From: Streptomyces sp. Ru73
GTDB lineage: Bacteria; Actinomycetota; Actinomycetes; Streptomycetales; Streptomycetaceae
Length of the DNA stretch: 64,000 nt
Assembly (NCBI RefSeq): GCF_002920575.1
Contig: NZ_PQSQ01000020.1
Coordinates: 29,043 to 93,042 of the forward strand
Direction: 5' to 3'
Shown here: positions 25,161-34,164 of the stretch, in pieces
Layout: every line of letters begins with the position of its first letter
How positions within the stretch are numbered: position 1 is the first letter of the stretch
The notes under the pieces: model-generated
The model's input: only the letters and a program-made list of their open reading frames with translations
Told to the model about the DNA's origin: nothing
Database searches by the model: none
Made by a program: the position numbers and the translations under genes

Positions 25161-26471
25161 ATGAACAAAAGTGTGGGTTACGCCCTGCTCGCCGGCCTGG
25201 CGGCAGTGGTGGTCCTCGTATCGACCGCGATCTTCGTCGGGGTCGGCGGCAACGGTGGCGGCACCGGAAGCGACCCGCACAACCCCCGTAACTCCGCGGC
25301 ACCCGCCGTCTCCGGCCAGTGGGTGGGCACCTGGTCGGCATCGGCGGCGGCGGCCGAGCCGGGCACCCTCGACGGGTACGCGGGCATGTCGATACGGAAC
25401 GTGATCCACACCAGCGTCGGCGGCAGCAGCGCCCGCATCCAGCTCTCCAACCTCTACGGCACCCGCCCGCTGGCCCTCACCCACGCCACCATCGCGGTGG
25501 CCGCGGCCCCGAACAACCCCACGGCGGCGGCCGGCACGATGCGCCGCCTCACCTTCGGCGACCGCACCTCCGTCGTCATCCCGGCCGGCGGGGCCGTCTC
25601 CAGCGACCCGGTGCGGCTGGACGTGCCGCACGACACGGACCTGCTGATCACCACGTACTCCCCGGCGCCCTCGGGCCCGGTCACCTACCACCCGTACGCG
25701 CGGCAGACCTCCTACCTGGCGCGCGGCGACCGGGCCGCGGACGACGCGGGCACCGCCTACACCGAGCAGAGCCCGTACTGGCGCTACCTCACCGGCGTCG
25801 ACGTCTTCAGCCGCGAGGCCGAGGGCTCGGTCGTGGTCATCGGCGACTCCATCACCGACGGCATCACCTCCACGATGGGCGCCAACCACCGCTGGACCGA
25901 CTTCCTGGCCGAGCGGCTGCGCGAGGAGCCCGGCGCGCCCCGCCTGGGCGTCCTCAACCAGGGCATCAGCGGCAACCGCCTGCTGATCGACGGCAGCCGC
26001 TACTCCCCCAACAACGGGCCCAGCGTGCTCACCCGGCTGGACCGCGACGCGCTGTCCCGCACCGGTGTGCAGGCCGTCATCGTCGAGATCGGCCTGAACG
26101 ACATGTTCAAGACCCCGCGCCAGTGGGACGCCAGGAAGCTGGTCGCCGGCATGCGGAAGGTCGTCAAGCAGGCGCACGCGCGCGGCCTGCGGGTCACCGG
26201 CTCCACCCTGACGCCGTTCTACGGCCACCGCGGCTACAACGTCCGCATGGACCAGGTGCGCCAGCAGGTCAACGCGCAGATCCGGGCCGGGAACGTGTAC
26301 GACAACGTGGTCGACTTCGACAAGGCCCTGCGCGACCCGGCCCAGCCCAACCGGCTGCTGCCGCGCTACGACTCGGGCGACCACCTGCACCCCAGCGACG
26401 ACGGTTACAAGGCGATGGCCCGCGCGGTGGACCTCAAGCACCTCAAGGGCGCGACGCCGGCCTCGCTCTGA
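25161..26471 (+). CDS. Secreted SGNH/GDSL-type esterase
   Basis: 436 residues. An N-terminal signal anchor (YALLAGLAAVVVLVSTAIFVGV) is followed by a jelly-roll-like domain and the SGNH domain: block I GDSITDG with the nucleophilic Ser, block II GISGNR, block III GLNDM and block V DHLHPSDDG with Asp and His. All four catalytic residues are there. Likely an extracellular esterase or acylhydrolase (rhamnogalacturonan acetylesterase/lipase-like). ATG 25161, with AGGAG 11 bases ahead. Divergent from DUF445. Confidence 0.88.
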   Translation: MNKSVGYALLAGLAAVVVLVSTAIFVGVGGNGGGTGSDPHNPRNSAAPAVSGQWVGTWSASAAAAEPGTLDGYAGMSIRNVIHTSVGGSSARIQLSNLYGTRPLALTHATIAVAAAPNNPTAAAGTMRRLTFGDRTSVVIPAGGAVSSDPVRLDVPHDTDLLITTYSPAPSGPVTYHPYARQTSYLARGDRAADDAGTAYTEQSPYWRYLTGVDVFSREAEGSVVVIGDSITDGITSTMGANHRWTDFLAERLREEPGAPRLGVLNQGISGNRLLIDGSRYSPNNGPSVLTRLDRDALSRTGVQAVIVEIGLNDMFKTPRQWDARKLVAGMRKVVKQAHARGLRVTGSTLTPFYGHRGYNVRMDQVRQQVNAQIRAGNVYDNVVDFDKALRDPAQPNRLLPRYDSGDHLHPSDDGYKAMARAVDLKHLKGATPASL

Positions 26472-26492
26472 CCGGCCGGGCGGCGGGCGGGG

Positions 26493-27194
26493 TCACCGCT
26501 CCTTGCGCCGCCGCTCCTCGTCCTTCTCCAGGGCCCTGCGCTCCCGCCGCTCGGCCTTCAGCCGCTGCTTCTCGGCCCTGGTGACCTTCCGCTCGACGCC
26601 CACGCCGCCCCAGAACGCCAGGCCCGTCACGATCACGCGGGGCGCGCCGGGGTCGCCCGGTACACCCGCCTCCCGGTGGTCGAAGCCGCCCATGATCTCC
26701 ACCCCGCGCACGTCGACCTCGACGCCCGGCGGCACGACGATATTGATCCCGCCCATGACCGCGAAGCAGTTGATCACCACCTCGTGGTCCGTGAACCGGG
26801 CCTCGCGCAGGTCGATCTCGCCGCCGCCCCAGAACGCGACCGCGGTGAAGCGCCGCCCGACGGTCCACCGCCCGGTCCGCCGGAAGCCGCCCAGGACCGC
26901 GATCCCGGCCGACGAGCCGCCCTCGCCGCCGACGAACCGCTCCGCCCAACCGCCGGCGGCCCCCGCGGCCGGCGCGGCACCGGGCAGCGCCGCCCCGGCC
27001 GGCCCCGCGCCCGCCGGCAGGTCCGCCGTCAGCGGCGCCAACTCGCCGTACGTGCGCGCCCGGTACGCCGCCTCCAGCCGCTCGTCGAATTCCGCCATCC
27101 GCAGCCGCCCCTCGGCCAGCGCGTCCCGCAGCACCTCCGCCACCCGGTCCCGGTCGGCGTCCGAGGCGCGCATGTCGGGGAGTTCGTCAGTCAT
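26493..27194 (-). CDS. DUF1707 SHOCT-like protein with LiaF-type C-terminal domain
   Basis: 233 residues. The N-terminus MRASDADRDRVAEVLRDALAEGRL...EFDERLEAAYRARTYGEL is the DUF1707 domain. After an Ala/Gly/Pro linker comes a beta-solenoid repeat (AVLGGFRRTGRW, AVAFWGGGEIDLREARF, CFAVMGGINIVVPPG, VEIMGGFDHRE) like the C-terminal domain of LiaF/VraT. The tail is highly basic and charged (EKQRLKAERRERRALEKDEERRRKER). Probably a cytoplasmic envelope-stress or membrane-associated protein; function unknown. ATG 27194 chosen as the domain start. Confidence 0.85.
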   Translation of the reverse strand: MTDELPDMRASDADRDRVAEVLRDALAEGRLRMAEFDERLEAAYRARTYGELAPLTADLPAGAGPAGAALPGAAPAAGAAGGWAERFVGGEGGSSAGIAVLGGFRRTGRWTVGRRFTAVAFWGGGEIDLREARFTDHEVVINCFAVMGGINIVVPPGVEVDVRGVEIMGGFDHREAGVPGDPGAPRVIVTGLAFWGGVGVERKVTRAEKQRLKAERRERRALEKDEERRRKER

Positions 27195-27343
27195 GGTCAA
27201 AGGGTAGGCAGCGAACCGGCCGTCCGGCCCGGCTTCGCGGCGCTTCAGGAGCACCGCGCTTCAAGGGCGCCGCGCATCAGGCGCACCCCGCTCCGGGGCC
27301 CGCGTCGTGGGCACCTCGCTCCCGGGCTCGCTTCGGGCGCGCC

Positions 27344-28336
27344 TCACTTCGGGGCGCCCCGGGTGTACATCCGCGCGATCACGTCCTCGATGTCGGGCTC
27401 GCGCACCGACAGGTCCACCAGCGGCCACCGCTCGGCGACCGCCGCCACCACCGGCGCCGCGCTGTGCGACGCGGGGAACGCCAGCCACTGCCGCGGCCCC
27501 TCCACCCGGACCGTCCGCGCCCCCGGCACGCCCTCGATCGGCGGCAGCTCCCGCGCCAGGTCCACCACCAGCGTCCGCTCGCCGTCCCCGGCCTCGTGCA
27601 GCCCGTCCAGGCCGCCGTCGTACACCAGCCGCCCGTGGTCGATGACCATCACCCGGCGGCACAGCTGCTCGATGTCGGTCAGGTCGTGCGTGGTCAGCAG
27701 GACCGTCGTGCCGAGCGTGGCGTTCACCTCGCGCAGGAACTCCCGCACCCGCGCCTTGCTGATCACGTCGAGCCCGATCGTCGGCTCGTCCAGGTACAGC
27801 ACCTCCGGGTCGTGCAGCAGGGCCGCCGCGATGTCCCCGCGCATCCGCTGCCCGAGCGAGAGCTGCCGCACCGGCGACGCCAGCAGCGGGCCGAGGTCGA
27901 GCAGCTCCACGCACCGGTCGAGGTTCTTGCGGTAGGTGTCGTACGGCACCCGGTACAGCCGCCGTACCAGCTCGTAGGAGTCCCGCAGCGGCAGGTCCCA
28001 CCACAGCGTCGTGCGCTGCCCGAAGACCACGCCCATCCGGCGGGCCAGCCGCGCGCGCTCCCGGCTGGGCTCGATGCCCGCGACCCGGATGCGGCCCGCG
28101 CTGGGCACGAGGATGCCCGTCAGCATCTTGACCGTGGTCGACTTGCCCGCGCCGTTCGGCCCGATGTACCCCACCATCTCGCCGCGTCCGACCCGGAAGC
28201 CGATGCCGTCCACGGCCCGCACCTCCCGCGTCACCCGGCGCAGCCGCCCGGCCTTCCGGCGCACCCGGAAGACCTTCTCCACCCCCTCCAGCACGATGAA
28301 GTCCGCACCTTCCGCGTCGGCCTGGCCCGTCGTCAT
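27344..28336 (-). CDS. ABC-2 type exporter ATP-binding protein
   Basis: 330 residues. Walker A GPNGAGKSTTV, Q-loop FGQRTTLWWDLP, signature LSLGQRMR and Walker B VLYLDEPTIGLD followed by the switch His in LLTTHDLTDIEQL. The QRTTLWWDLP form is typical of the group paired with PF06182-type permeases. The C-terminal part is a domain common to that group. Cytoplasmic, presumably exporting an unknown lipid or drug. ATG 28336 is three bases from the permease stop. Confidence 0.9.
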   Translation of the reverse strand: MTTGQADAEGADFIVLEGVEKVFRVRRKAGRLRRVTREVRAVDGIGFRVGRGEMVGYIGPNGAGKSTTVKMLTGILVPSAGRIRVAGIEPSRERARLARRMGVVFGQRTTLWWDLPLRDSYELVRRLYRVPYDTYRKNLDRCVELLDLGPLLASPVRQLSLGQRMRGDIAAALLHDPEVLYLDEPTIGLDVISKARVREFLREVNATLGTTVLLTTHDLTDIEQLCRRVMVIDHGRLVYDGGLDGLHEAGDGERTLVVDLARELPPIEGVPGARTVRVEGPRQWLAFPASHSAAPVVAAVAERWPLVDLSVREPDIEDVIARMYTRGAPK

Positions 28337-28339
28337 GTC

Positions 28340-29173
28340 TCAGCTCCCCGTGCTCCGGTATCCGCGCAGCCCCGCCCGCCACGCCAGCGCCGCGCCCCCG
28401 CACATCACCGCAGCCACCACGGGCCCCAGGAAGTCCACCCAGCCCGGCAGTCCCAGCGGGTCGTCCCGGCCGAGGAGGCGGAGCGCGGGCAGCCAGTTCA
28501 CGAAGGCGAGCGGAATGATGTACGTGACGCCGCGCACCAGGTCCTTGGCGAAGACGGTGGGCGGGTACTGCAGCAGTGCGTTTCCGCCATATGTGAAGGA
28601 GTTCTGCACCTCGGCCGCGTCCTGGGCCCAGAACTGGAAGGCGGCGCCGAACGTGAAGACAGCGCCGTAGATCGCGGCCCCGCTCACCAGCATCGCCGCG
28701 GCCAGCGCCACCCGGCCCGGCGTCCACTCCCCCGGCACCCGGGCCAGCGCCCAGCCCAGGACCACCAGGGCCTGCGTCAGCCGCCCGATCCTGCGCAGCG
28801 CGAACCGGTCGGCGGCCACCTGGACGTAGACCGGCGCGGGGCGTACCAGCAGGACGTCCAGCGTGCCGTCGCGGACTCGCGAGCCCAGCCGCTCGACGTT
28901 GCCCAGCAGCAGGTCCGCGAGGCCCAGCGCGGTGGCCGACGAGCCGTAGAGCAGTGCCACTTCGGGCAGCCCGAAGCCGCCGAGCGTGTCGATGTGCGAG
29001 AACATCAGAAGGATCGTCACGAACTCCAGGCCGCTGCCAGCGGCATTGCCGACGGCCATGATCACGAACGACGCCCGGTAGGTGAGTGTGGACCGCACCC
29101 ACATCGCTACGATCAGCAGGTATGCCCGCACGCCGTGCCGTACCGGCGCGGCCCGCCCGAAGGACTCAGCCAC
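28340..29173 (-). CDS. ABC-2 family transporter permease (PF06182 type), second
   Basis: 277 residues with six predicted membrane helices. Motifs VERLGSRVRDGTLDVLLVRPAPVYVQVAADRF and PTVFAKDLVRGVTYIIPLAFVNWLPA are typical of ABC2_membrane_6. The long upstream reading frame is rejected; GTG 29173 overlaps the first permease by eight bases. Works with the first permease as a heterodimer. Confidence 0.85.
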   Translation of the reverse strand: MAESFGRAAPVRHGVRAYLLIVAMWVRSTLTYRASFVIMAVGNAAGSGLEFVTILLMFSHIDTLGGFGLPEVALLYGSSATALGLADLLLGNVERLGSRVRDGTLDVLLVRPAPVYVQVAADRFALRRIGRLTQALVVLGWALARVPGEWTPGRVALAAAMLVSGAAIYGAVFTFGAAFQFWAQDAAEVQNSFTYGGNALLQYPPTVFAKDLVRGVTYIIPLAFVNWLPALRLLGRDDPLGLPGWVDFLGPVVAAVMCGGAALAWRAGLRGYRSTGS

Positions 29174-30002
29174 CCTGCACCACCACCTTCCGGGTGGCCG
29201 CCGACTGCACCAGCCGGCCCACCGCCAGCAGCACGGCCGCCCAGCCGGCCTGGAAGCCCAGCGCACCCAGTACGGCGGCCCCTTCGTACCGGCCCAGCAG
29301 GACGTCGGCCGGCACCTGGAGCAGCGAGGCCCAGGGCAGCAGCCGTACGGCCTCGCCGAAGCCCTCCGGGAAGGCCCGCAGCGGCAGCAGCAGCCCGGAG
29401 AAGAACGTCGCGGCCAGGCCGCCGAGCACCGCCATCCCGGCGCTGTCCAGCAGCCAGAACGCGGTGAGCGCGACCAGGTAGCGCAGCGCGAAGCCGACCG
29501 TCACCGCGAGCACGACGGAGACCAGGAACGCGGCCCACGGGCCGGGCGCTGCGGGCAGCGCGAGGTCGAAGGCGAACGCCCCGGCCACCATGGGCAGCAC
29601 CCCGCGGCCGAGCAGCTGGCAGCCGGCCCGGCCCAGGTCGGTGGCGAGCCACCACAGTTGGAGGTCGGCCGGGCGGTACAGGTCGACCGCGACGTCCCCG
29701 GTGCGGATGCGCTCCTGCAGTTCGTCCAGGCCGCCGTTGACGCCCAGCGAGACCGTCGCCAGCAGCGCCTGGCCGATCCACACGAAGGTCAGCGCCTGGG
29801 CCTCGCCGTACCCGCCCAGGTGGGGCCGCTCGTCCCACAGGGCCTGGTAGGTGTAGGCGAGGATGAAGCCGAAGACGGTGTTGGTGAACACCCCGGCGGC
29901 GGTGGCCGTGCGGTAGGTCGCGTAGCGCCGGAAGCCCTTGCGGGCCACGGCCGCGTACAGCCCGGGGCCGCCGCCGCGCTGGAGAAGTGCTCCGCCGCTC
30001 AC
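29166..30002 (-). CDS. ABC-2 family transporter permease (PF06182 type), first
   Basis: 278 residues with six predicted membrane helices and LDELQERIRTGDVAVDLYRPADLQLWWLATDLG, the first-permease counterpart of the motif in the second one. GTG 30002, with only a weak G-rich ribosome site. First gene of the three-gene exporter operon, divergent from the PBP gene; the 296-base space between them carries 11-base direct repeats. Confidence 0.85.
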   Translation of the reverse strand: MSGGALLQRGGGPGLYAAVARKGFRRYATYRTATAAGVFTNTVFGFILAYTYQALWDERPHLGGYGEAQALTFVWIGQALLATVSLGVNGGLDELQERIRTGDVAVDLYRPADLQLWWLATDLGRAGCQLLGRGVLPMVAGAFAFDLALPAAPGPWAAFLVSVVLAVTVGFALRYLVALTAFWLLDSAGMAVLGGLAATFFSGLLLPLRAFPEGFGEAVRLLPWASLLQVPADVLLGRYEGAAVLGALGFQAGWAAVLLAVGRLVQSAATRKVVVQGG

Positions 30003-30108
30003 GCTGTCGCCCCCCGTGGTGTGGCCAAAGCAACGGAGCCTAGCCCTGCCGGGCGGGCGGGCACCACGCGTTTATCACCCGAACCGGTGAGGCAGAGAAC
30101 CCATTCGG

Positions 30109-30132
30109 CCGGTCACAGACCGGTCACATGTG
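30109..30132. promoter_or_regulatory. 11-base direct repeats, PHO-box-like, between exporter and PBP genes
   Basis: GGTCACAGACC at 30111-30121 is followed at once by GGTCACATGTG (30122-30132); the longer unit CCGGTCACA recurs with 11-base spacing (30109, 30120), and CCGGTGA occurs at 30084. Two 11-base units starting G(G/T)TCAC are the form of Streptomyces PhoP sites. OmpR-type regulators generally bind such tandem half-sites. Confidence 0.4.
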
Positions 30133-30298
30133 CGTGCCACCCTCTTGGGCCGGCCCGCAGGATGCGAGAGTTTCGTATCGGGCGACACTTGCTTTTCGGA
30201 AGTTACGACCTTTTTCCGGCTTAGGGCGCGAATCGCCCGTTACGACACCGATCCGCCGCGGCACAACCATCGGCGGCGGCCGAGGAGTCACTACAGAC

Positions 30299-32605
30299 AT
30301 GAACGACGATCCGCAGCAGGACGGTCAGGGAAGTAACGGTTCCCCGCAGGGCGAACCGGGTGCCGGCGCATCCCCCGGCAAGAAGGGCCGTCCCCGCCGC
30401 ACCGGCTGGCGCCGCTTCCTGCCGACCTGGCGCATGACCCTCGGCGGCATCCTGGTGATCCTGCTGGTCGTCGTCGGCGGCTTCATCGCCGGATACCTCC
30501 TCGTCGGCATCCCGCCGGCCAACCAGGCCGCCAAGGCCCAGAGCAACGTCTTCCTCTTCTCCGACGGCACCCAGCTCGCCCGCGACGGCGAAGTGAACCG
30601 CGAGAACGTCAAGCTCAGCCAGGTGCCCAAGAGCGTCCAGCACGCCGTGCTCGCCGCCGAGGACCGCAACTTCTACAACGAGTCGGCGGTCAACCCCATC
30701 GCCATGGTCCGCGCCGCCTGGAACACCGTCATCGGCCGGGGCAAGCAGTCCGGCTCCACCATCACCCAGCAGTACGTCAAGAACTACTACCTCGGCCAGG
30801 AACAGACCATCACCCGCAAGGCCAAGGAGTTCTTCATCGCCATCAAGCTGGACCGCGAGGTGAGCAAGGACGAGATCCTGGAGGGCTACCTCAACACCAG
30901 CTACTACGGCCGCAACGCCTACGGCATCCAGGCCGCGGCCCAGGCGTACTACAACAAGGACGTCGAGGACCTCAACGCCGCCCAGGGCGCCTACCTCGCC
31001 ACCCTCCTCAACGCCCCCAGCCAGTACGACATCGTCGTCCACCCCGAGAACCGGCAGCGCGCCGAGGCCCGCTGGAACTACGTCATGGACGGCATGGTCA
31101 AGAAGGGCTGGCTCAGCGGCTCGAAGCGCGCCGCCACCAAGTTCGACCCGCCCGGCGAGGCCAAGACCCCCAGCGGCCTCTCCGGCCGCCGCGGCTACTT
31201 CGTCAACGCCATCAAGGACTACCTCCGCAACAACGACATCCTCGACGAGGACGATCTGAAGGGCGGCGGCTACCGCATCACCACCACCATCGACAAGAAG
31301 AAGCAGCTGGCCCTCGAAAAGGCCGTCGACGACCAGGTGATGAAGCAGCTCGACAAGAAGAACCGCGACGCCGACAAGAACGTCCGGGCCGGCGGCGCCT
31401 CCATCGACCCCGCCACCGGCAAGGTCGTCGCCATGTACGGCGGCATCGACTACGCCAAGCAGTTCGTCAACGGCGCCACCCGCGCCGACTACCAGGTCGG
31501 CTCCACCTTCAAGCCCTTCGTCTTCGCCTCCGCCGTCGCCAACCACGCCACCACCCAGGACGGCCGCACCATCACCCCGCAGACCGTCTACGACGGCACC
31601 AACAAGCGGATGACCATCAGCGACGGACAGCCCACCGGCTTCGCGCCCGCCAACGAGGACGACCGCTCCTACGGCCAGATCACCGTCAGCGAGGCCACCG
31701 ACAAGTCCGTCAACGCCGTGTACGCCCAGATGGGCATCGACGTCGGCCCCGACAAGGTCCGCGAGACCGCCGTCGACCTCGGCATCCCGCGCAAGACCCC
31801 CGGCCTCACCGAGTCCCAGGGCGCCATCTCGCTCGGCACCGCCACCCCCAGCGTCCTGGAGATGACCGGCGCCTACGCCACCATCGCCAACCACGGCAAG
31901 CGCGTCCCGTACACCTTCCTGGCGAAGATCACCAAGAACGGCGAGACGGTCAGCCTCCCCGACCGCCCCGAACAGACCGCGATGCCCCGCGAGGCCGCCG
32001 ACACCACCACCTCCATCCTCCGCAGCGTCGTCGAGAGCCCCGGCGGCACCGGCGCCGCGGCACAGGCCGCAGGGCGTCCCGCCGCCGGCAAGACCGGCAC
32101 CGCCGAGGAGGACAAGGCCGCCTGGTTCGCCGGGTACACCCCCGATCTGGCCACCGTCATCGCCGTACTCGGCCAGGACCCCAAGACCGCCGCCCAGGAA
32201 CCGCTCTACGGCGCCGGCGGCCTCGCCCGCATCAACGGCGGCGGCTGGCCCGCCCAGATCTGGGCCGACTACACCGCCGCCGCGCTGGACGGCAAGCCCG
32301 TCAAGGACTTCGACCTGGAGCTGGAGAGCGGCGCCGGCGACACCCAGCCCCCGGCCAGCGCCACCCCGACGGCTCCGGGCGGCGACACCGGAGCGCCCAG
32401 CGCCCCGTCGCAGACCACGCCCCCCGGCACGCCCCCGACGGCCACGACACCGCCGACCACCGTCGAACCGCCCGAGCCCACCTTCCCGAGCGAGCCGCCG
32501 CCCACCACGGCCCCCACCGAGGACTTCCCCACGGTGGAGCCGGGCGACGGCGGACCGGGCGGCGGCCCCGGCGGCGCACCGGAGACCCCGCCCGGCAGGC
32601 AGTGA
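30299..32605 (+). CDS. Class A penicillin-binding protein (bifunctional transglycosylase/transpeptidase)
   Basis: 768 residues. A cytoplasmic basic N-terminus, one membrane helix (about 50-73), a GT51 glycosyltransferase domain with EDRNFY (about 121) and SGSTITQQ, and a transpeptidase domain with STFK (catalytic Ser about 402), SVN (about 470) and KTGT (about 598), all intact. The last 100 residues are a Pro/Thr-rich extracellular tail without domain features. It polymerises and crosslinks peptidoglycan outside the membrane. ATG 30299 has AGGAG 11 bases ahead. As I recall, the S. coelicolor gene at this place (SCO2897) is also a class A PBP. Confidence 0.92.
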   Translation: MNDDPQQDGQGSNGSPQGEPGAGASPGKKGRPRRTGWRRFLPTWRMTLGGILVILLVVVGGFIAGYLLVGIPPANQAAKAQSNVFLFSDGTQLARDGEVNRENVKLSQVPKSVQHAVLAAEDRNFYNESAVNPIAMVRAAWNTVIGRGKQSGSTITQQYVKNYYLGQEQTITRKAKEFFIAIKLDREVSKDEILEGYLNTSYYGRNAYGIQAAAQAYYNKDVEDLNAAQGAYLATLLNAPSQYDIVVHPENRQRAEARWNYVMDGMVKKGWLSGSKRAATKFDPPGEAKTPSGLSGRRGYFVNAIKDYLRNNDILDEDDLKGGGYRITTTIDKKKQLALEKAVDDQVMKQLDKKNRDADKNVRAGGASIDPATGKVVAMYGGIDYAKQFVNGATRADYQVGSTFKPFVFASAVANHATTQDGRTITPQTVYDGTNKRMTISDGQPTGFAPANEDDRSYGQITVSEATDKSVNAVYAQMGIDVGPDKVRETAVDLGIPRKTPGLTESQGAISLGTATPSVLEMTGAYATIANHGKRVPYTFLAKITKNGETVSLPDRPEQTAMPREAADTTTSILRSVVESPGGTGAAAQAAGRPAAGKTGTAEEDKAAWFAGYTPDLATVIAVLGQDPKTAAQEPLYGAGGLARINGGGWPAQIWADYTAAALDGKPVKDFDLELESGAGDTQPPASATPTAPGGDTGAPSAPSQTTPPGTPPTATTPPTTVEPPEPTFPSEPPPTTAPTEDFPTVEPGDGGPGGGPGGAPETPPGRQ

Positions 32606-32641
32606 CCGACAGGGCAGGCGGCGGCCTCCGGAGCACGGCAC

Positions 32642-32962
32642 TCAGTGCCCGGAGGTCGCCTTCAGGCCCACCACGGCCACCAGCAGCAGACAGATGAAGA
32701 AGATCCGGGCCGCGGTCGCCGGCTCACCCAGCACCACCATGCCCACGACGGCCGCGCCCGCGGCGCCTATGCCCACCCACACGCCGTACGCCGTACCGAT
32801 CGGCAGCGTCTTCGCCGCGTAGGACAGCAGCGCCATGCTCGCGACGATGCCCGCGCCCGTGAACAGGCTGGGCCACAGCCGGGTGAACCCCTCGGTGAAC
32901 TTCATCCCGATCGACCAGCCGACCTCCAGCAGACCGGCGACCAGCAGCAGAATCCATGCCAT
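32642..32962 (-). CDS. sugE: SugE/Gdx-type SMR transporter, guanidinium exporter
   Basis: 106 residues with four helices. It aligns almost throughout with E. coli SugE (Gdx): MAWILLLVAGLLEVGWSIG with the central Glu, GFTRLWPSLFT, SMALLSYAAKTLPIGTAYGVW and GAAVVGMVVLGE. SugE/Gdx members export guanidinium by proton antiport; they differ from drug-exporting EmrE. The identification is strengthened by the guanidine-III riboswitch in its leader. ATG 32962 with GGAGG eight bases ahead; the frame continues upstream but through the riboswitch. Convergent with the PBP gene, 36 bases from it. Confidence 0.9.
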   Translation of the reverse strand: MAWILLLVAGLLEVGWSIGMKFTEGFTRLWPSLFTGAGIVASMALLSYAAKTLPIGTAYGVWVGIGAAGAAVVGMVVLGEPATAARIFFICLLLVAVVGLKATSGH

Positions 32963-32981
32963 GACGGCACCTCCGTGACAA

Positions 32982-32997
32982 GCGCGCACATGCGCGC
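32982..32997 (-). other. GC hairpin between riboswitch and sugE start
   Basis: GCGCGC-ACAT-GCGCGC (plus strand) lies 20 bases ahead of the start codon and just before the ribosome site (32970-32974 region). It could be part of the expression platform of the riboswitch, next to the Shine-Dalgarno sequence. Confidence 0.45.
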
Positions 32998-33009
32998 ATC
33001 TACAGGGGT

Positions 33010-33050
33010 GCGTCGTCTTGTCGTGACCCGGTACGGCGCGTCTCGTCGGG
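33010..33050 (-). promoter_or_regulatory. Guanidine-III riboswitch (ykkC-III) controlling sugE
   Basis: The minus strand from 33050 to 33010 matches the 41-base ykkC-III class almost base for base as I remember the Thermobifida fusca structure: CCCGACGAGAC, then GCGCCGTACCGGGTCA, then CGACAAGACGACGC. The pseudoknot pairs are CCCG with CGGG, and GCGcCGT with ACGaCGC, the latter with one C-A mismatch in the middle. The ACGA elements and GTACC-GGGTCA core are kept. It sits 48 bases before sugE. Guanidine binding is expected to raise SugE synthesis. Confidence 0.85.
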
Positions 33051-33188
33051 ATGCCACCGACCATAGCAAGGCATGGCGAAACGGGCGGTGACACCGGTCA
33101 CCGCCCGCGGAACAAGCTGGTCAGGGCCTTACTGGACGGACAGGGGAACGCACCGGTACGGCGCGCGAGGAGACGAACCGGGACCGGC

Positions 33189-33539
33189 TCAGAGGTACAG
33201 CCCCGTGGCGTCCTCGGCGCCCTCCAGGCGCTCCGCCGCCACCGCGTGCAGATCGCGCTCCCGCATCAGCACGTACGCGACGCCGCGCACCTCCACCTCG
33301 GCACGGTCCTCCGGGTCGTACAGCACCCGGTCCCCCGGCTCGACGGTACGGACGTTCTGCCCCACCGCCACGACCTCGGCCCACGCGAGGCGACGGCCGA
33401 CGGCGGCCGTCGCCGGAATGACGATGCCACCGGTCGAGCGCCGCTCGCCCTCGGTCGTATCGGTACGGACGAGCACCCGGTCGTGCAGCATCCGGATCGG
33501 CAGCTTGTCGTGGGTGTCCTGAGTGTTGTTCGGGCTCAC
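33189..33539 (-). CDS. GroES-like co-chaperonin (cpn10 domain) protein
   Basis: 116 residues. IRMLHDRVLVRTDTTEGERRSTGGIVIPATA, EVVAVGQNVRTVEPGDRVLYDP and the Cpn10 fold are clear, but no groEL is adjacent and the body is less similar to GroES than expected: the mobile loop region is reduced. Standard Streptomyces groES lies with groEL1 elsewhere, so this is a second type. Start GTG 33539; weak ribosome site. Followed on the same strand (upstream) by DUF3618. Function unproven: chaperonin cofactor or separate. Confidence 0.8.
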   Translation of the reverse strand: MSPNNTQDTHDKLPIRMLHDRVLVRTDTTEGERRSTGGIVIPATAAVGRRLAWAEVVAVGQNVRTVEPGDRVLYDPEDRAEVEVRGVAYVLMRERDLHAVAAERLEGAEDATGLYL

Positions 33540-33606
33540 GCCAAGACCGTACCTGCACCGGGCCGACCGGCGGACCCCGGCCCGGTGCTGCACGCGCGCG
33601 GAGCGC

Positions 33607-33927
33607 CTACGAACGGCGCTTGCGTGCGCCCATCGCCAGCAGCCCCACCAGCCCGACCGCGACCAGCGCCACCGGAACGATTCGCTCCATGCGCGGCGCA
33701 CCGTCCTCCGACACCAGCTGCGAGCGGACGTCGGAGACCGCACGATTGGCGACCACGTACGCCCGTCCGGCCGTACGGTCCACGGCCGCGGCCGCCTTCG
33801 CCTTCGCGTCGCCGACGATCGTCTTGGGGTGCAGCCGCACGCCGATCTCGTCGAGCGTCACGGCGAGCTCCTGCCGCCGGCGGAGAATGTCCGCCTCGAT
33901 CTGCGCAGGGGTCCTGGCATCCGACAC
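33607..33927 (-). CDS. DUF3618 membrane protein
   Basis: 106 residues. The N-terminus RTPAQIEADILRRRQELAVTLDEIGVRLHPKTIVGD is the DUF3618 motif; the C-terminus has one membrane helix (IVPVALVAVGLVGLLAMGARKRR). A peripheral-cytoplasmic domain tethered to the membrane. GTG 33927 with GGAGG seven bases ahead. Next to the GroES-like gene, 67 bases away, and divergent from bcp. Function unknown. Confidence 0.85.
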   Translation of the reverse strand: MSDARTPAQIEADILRRRQELAVTLDEIGVRLHPKTIVGDAKAKAAAAVDRTAGRAYVVANRAVSDVRSQLVSEDGAPRMERIVPVALVAVGLVGLLAMGARKRRS

Positions 33928-34164
33928 CGCGCTGCCTCCGTCGTTTCGGCCGGTGAATACGGGTTCTCACGGGTTCCTGATGGACAGTCTGTCAGCTCGC
34001 CCCCCGTCCCGCTCCACGGCACCCCCGATCAGCGCGCCCACGCGGCGTACAAAGAGCCGAACCGGCCGCCGCCGGAAGGGGCTGTCGGCGCGGCTCAGTA
34101 ACCTCGGACGGAACACGCGACCACCGCGGCCGGCACCCCCGCCGGCCCACCCCTGAGGAGAGCC

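Noticed and set aside
30221..32641. Long antisense open frame of about 800 codons opposite the PBP gene
   Set aside because: It is the mirror of a clear PBP in a GC-rich genome; its product is low-complexity and matches nothing. The same holds for the long frames opposite the permease, DUF1996 and RDD genes.
32963..33060. mini-ykkC (guanidine-II) riboswitch
   Set aside because: There are ACGA motifs, but they are not loops of two small hairpins; order and spacing fit guanidine-III instead.
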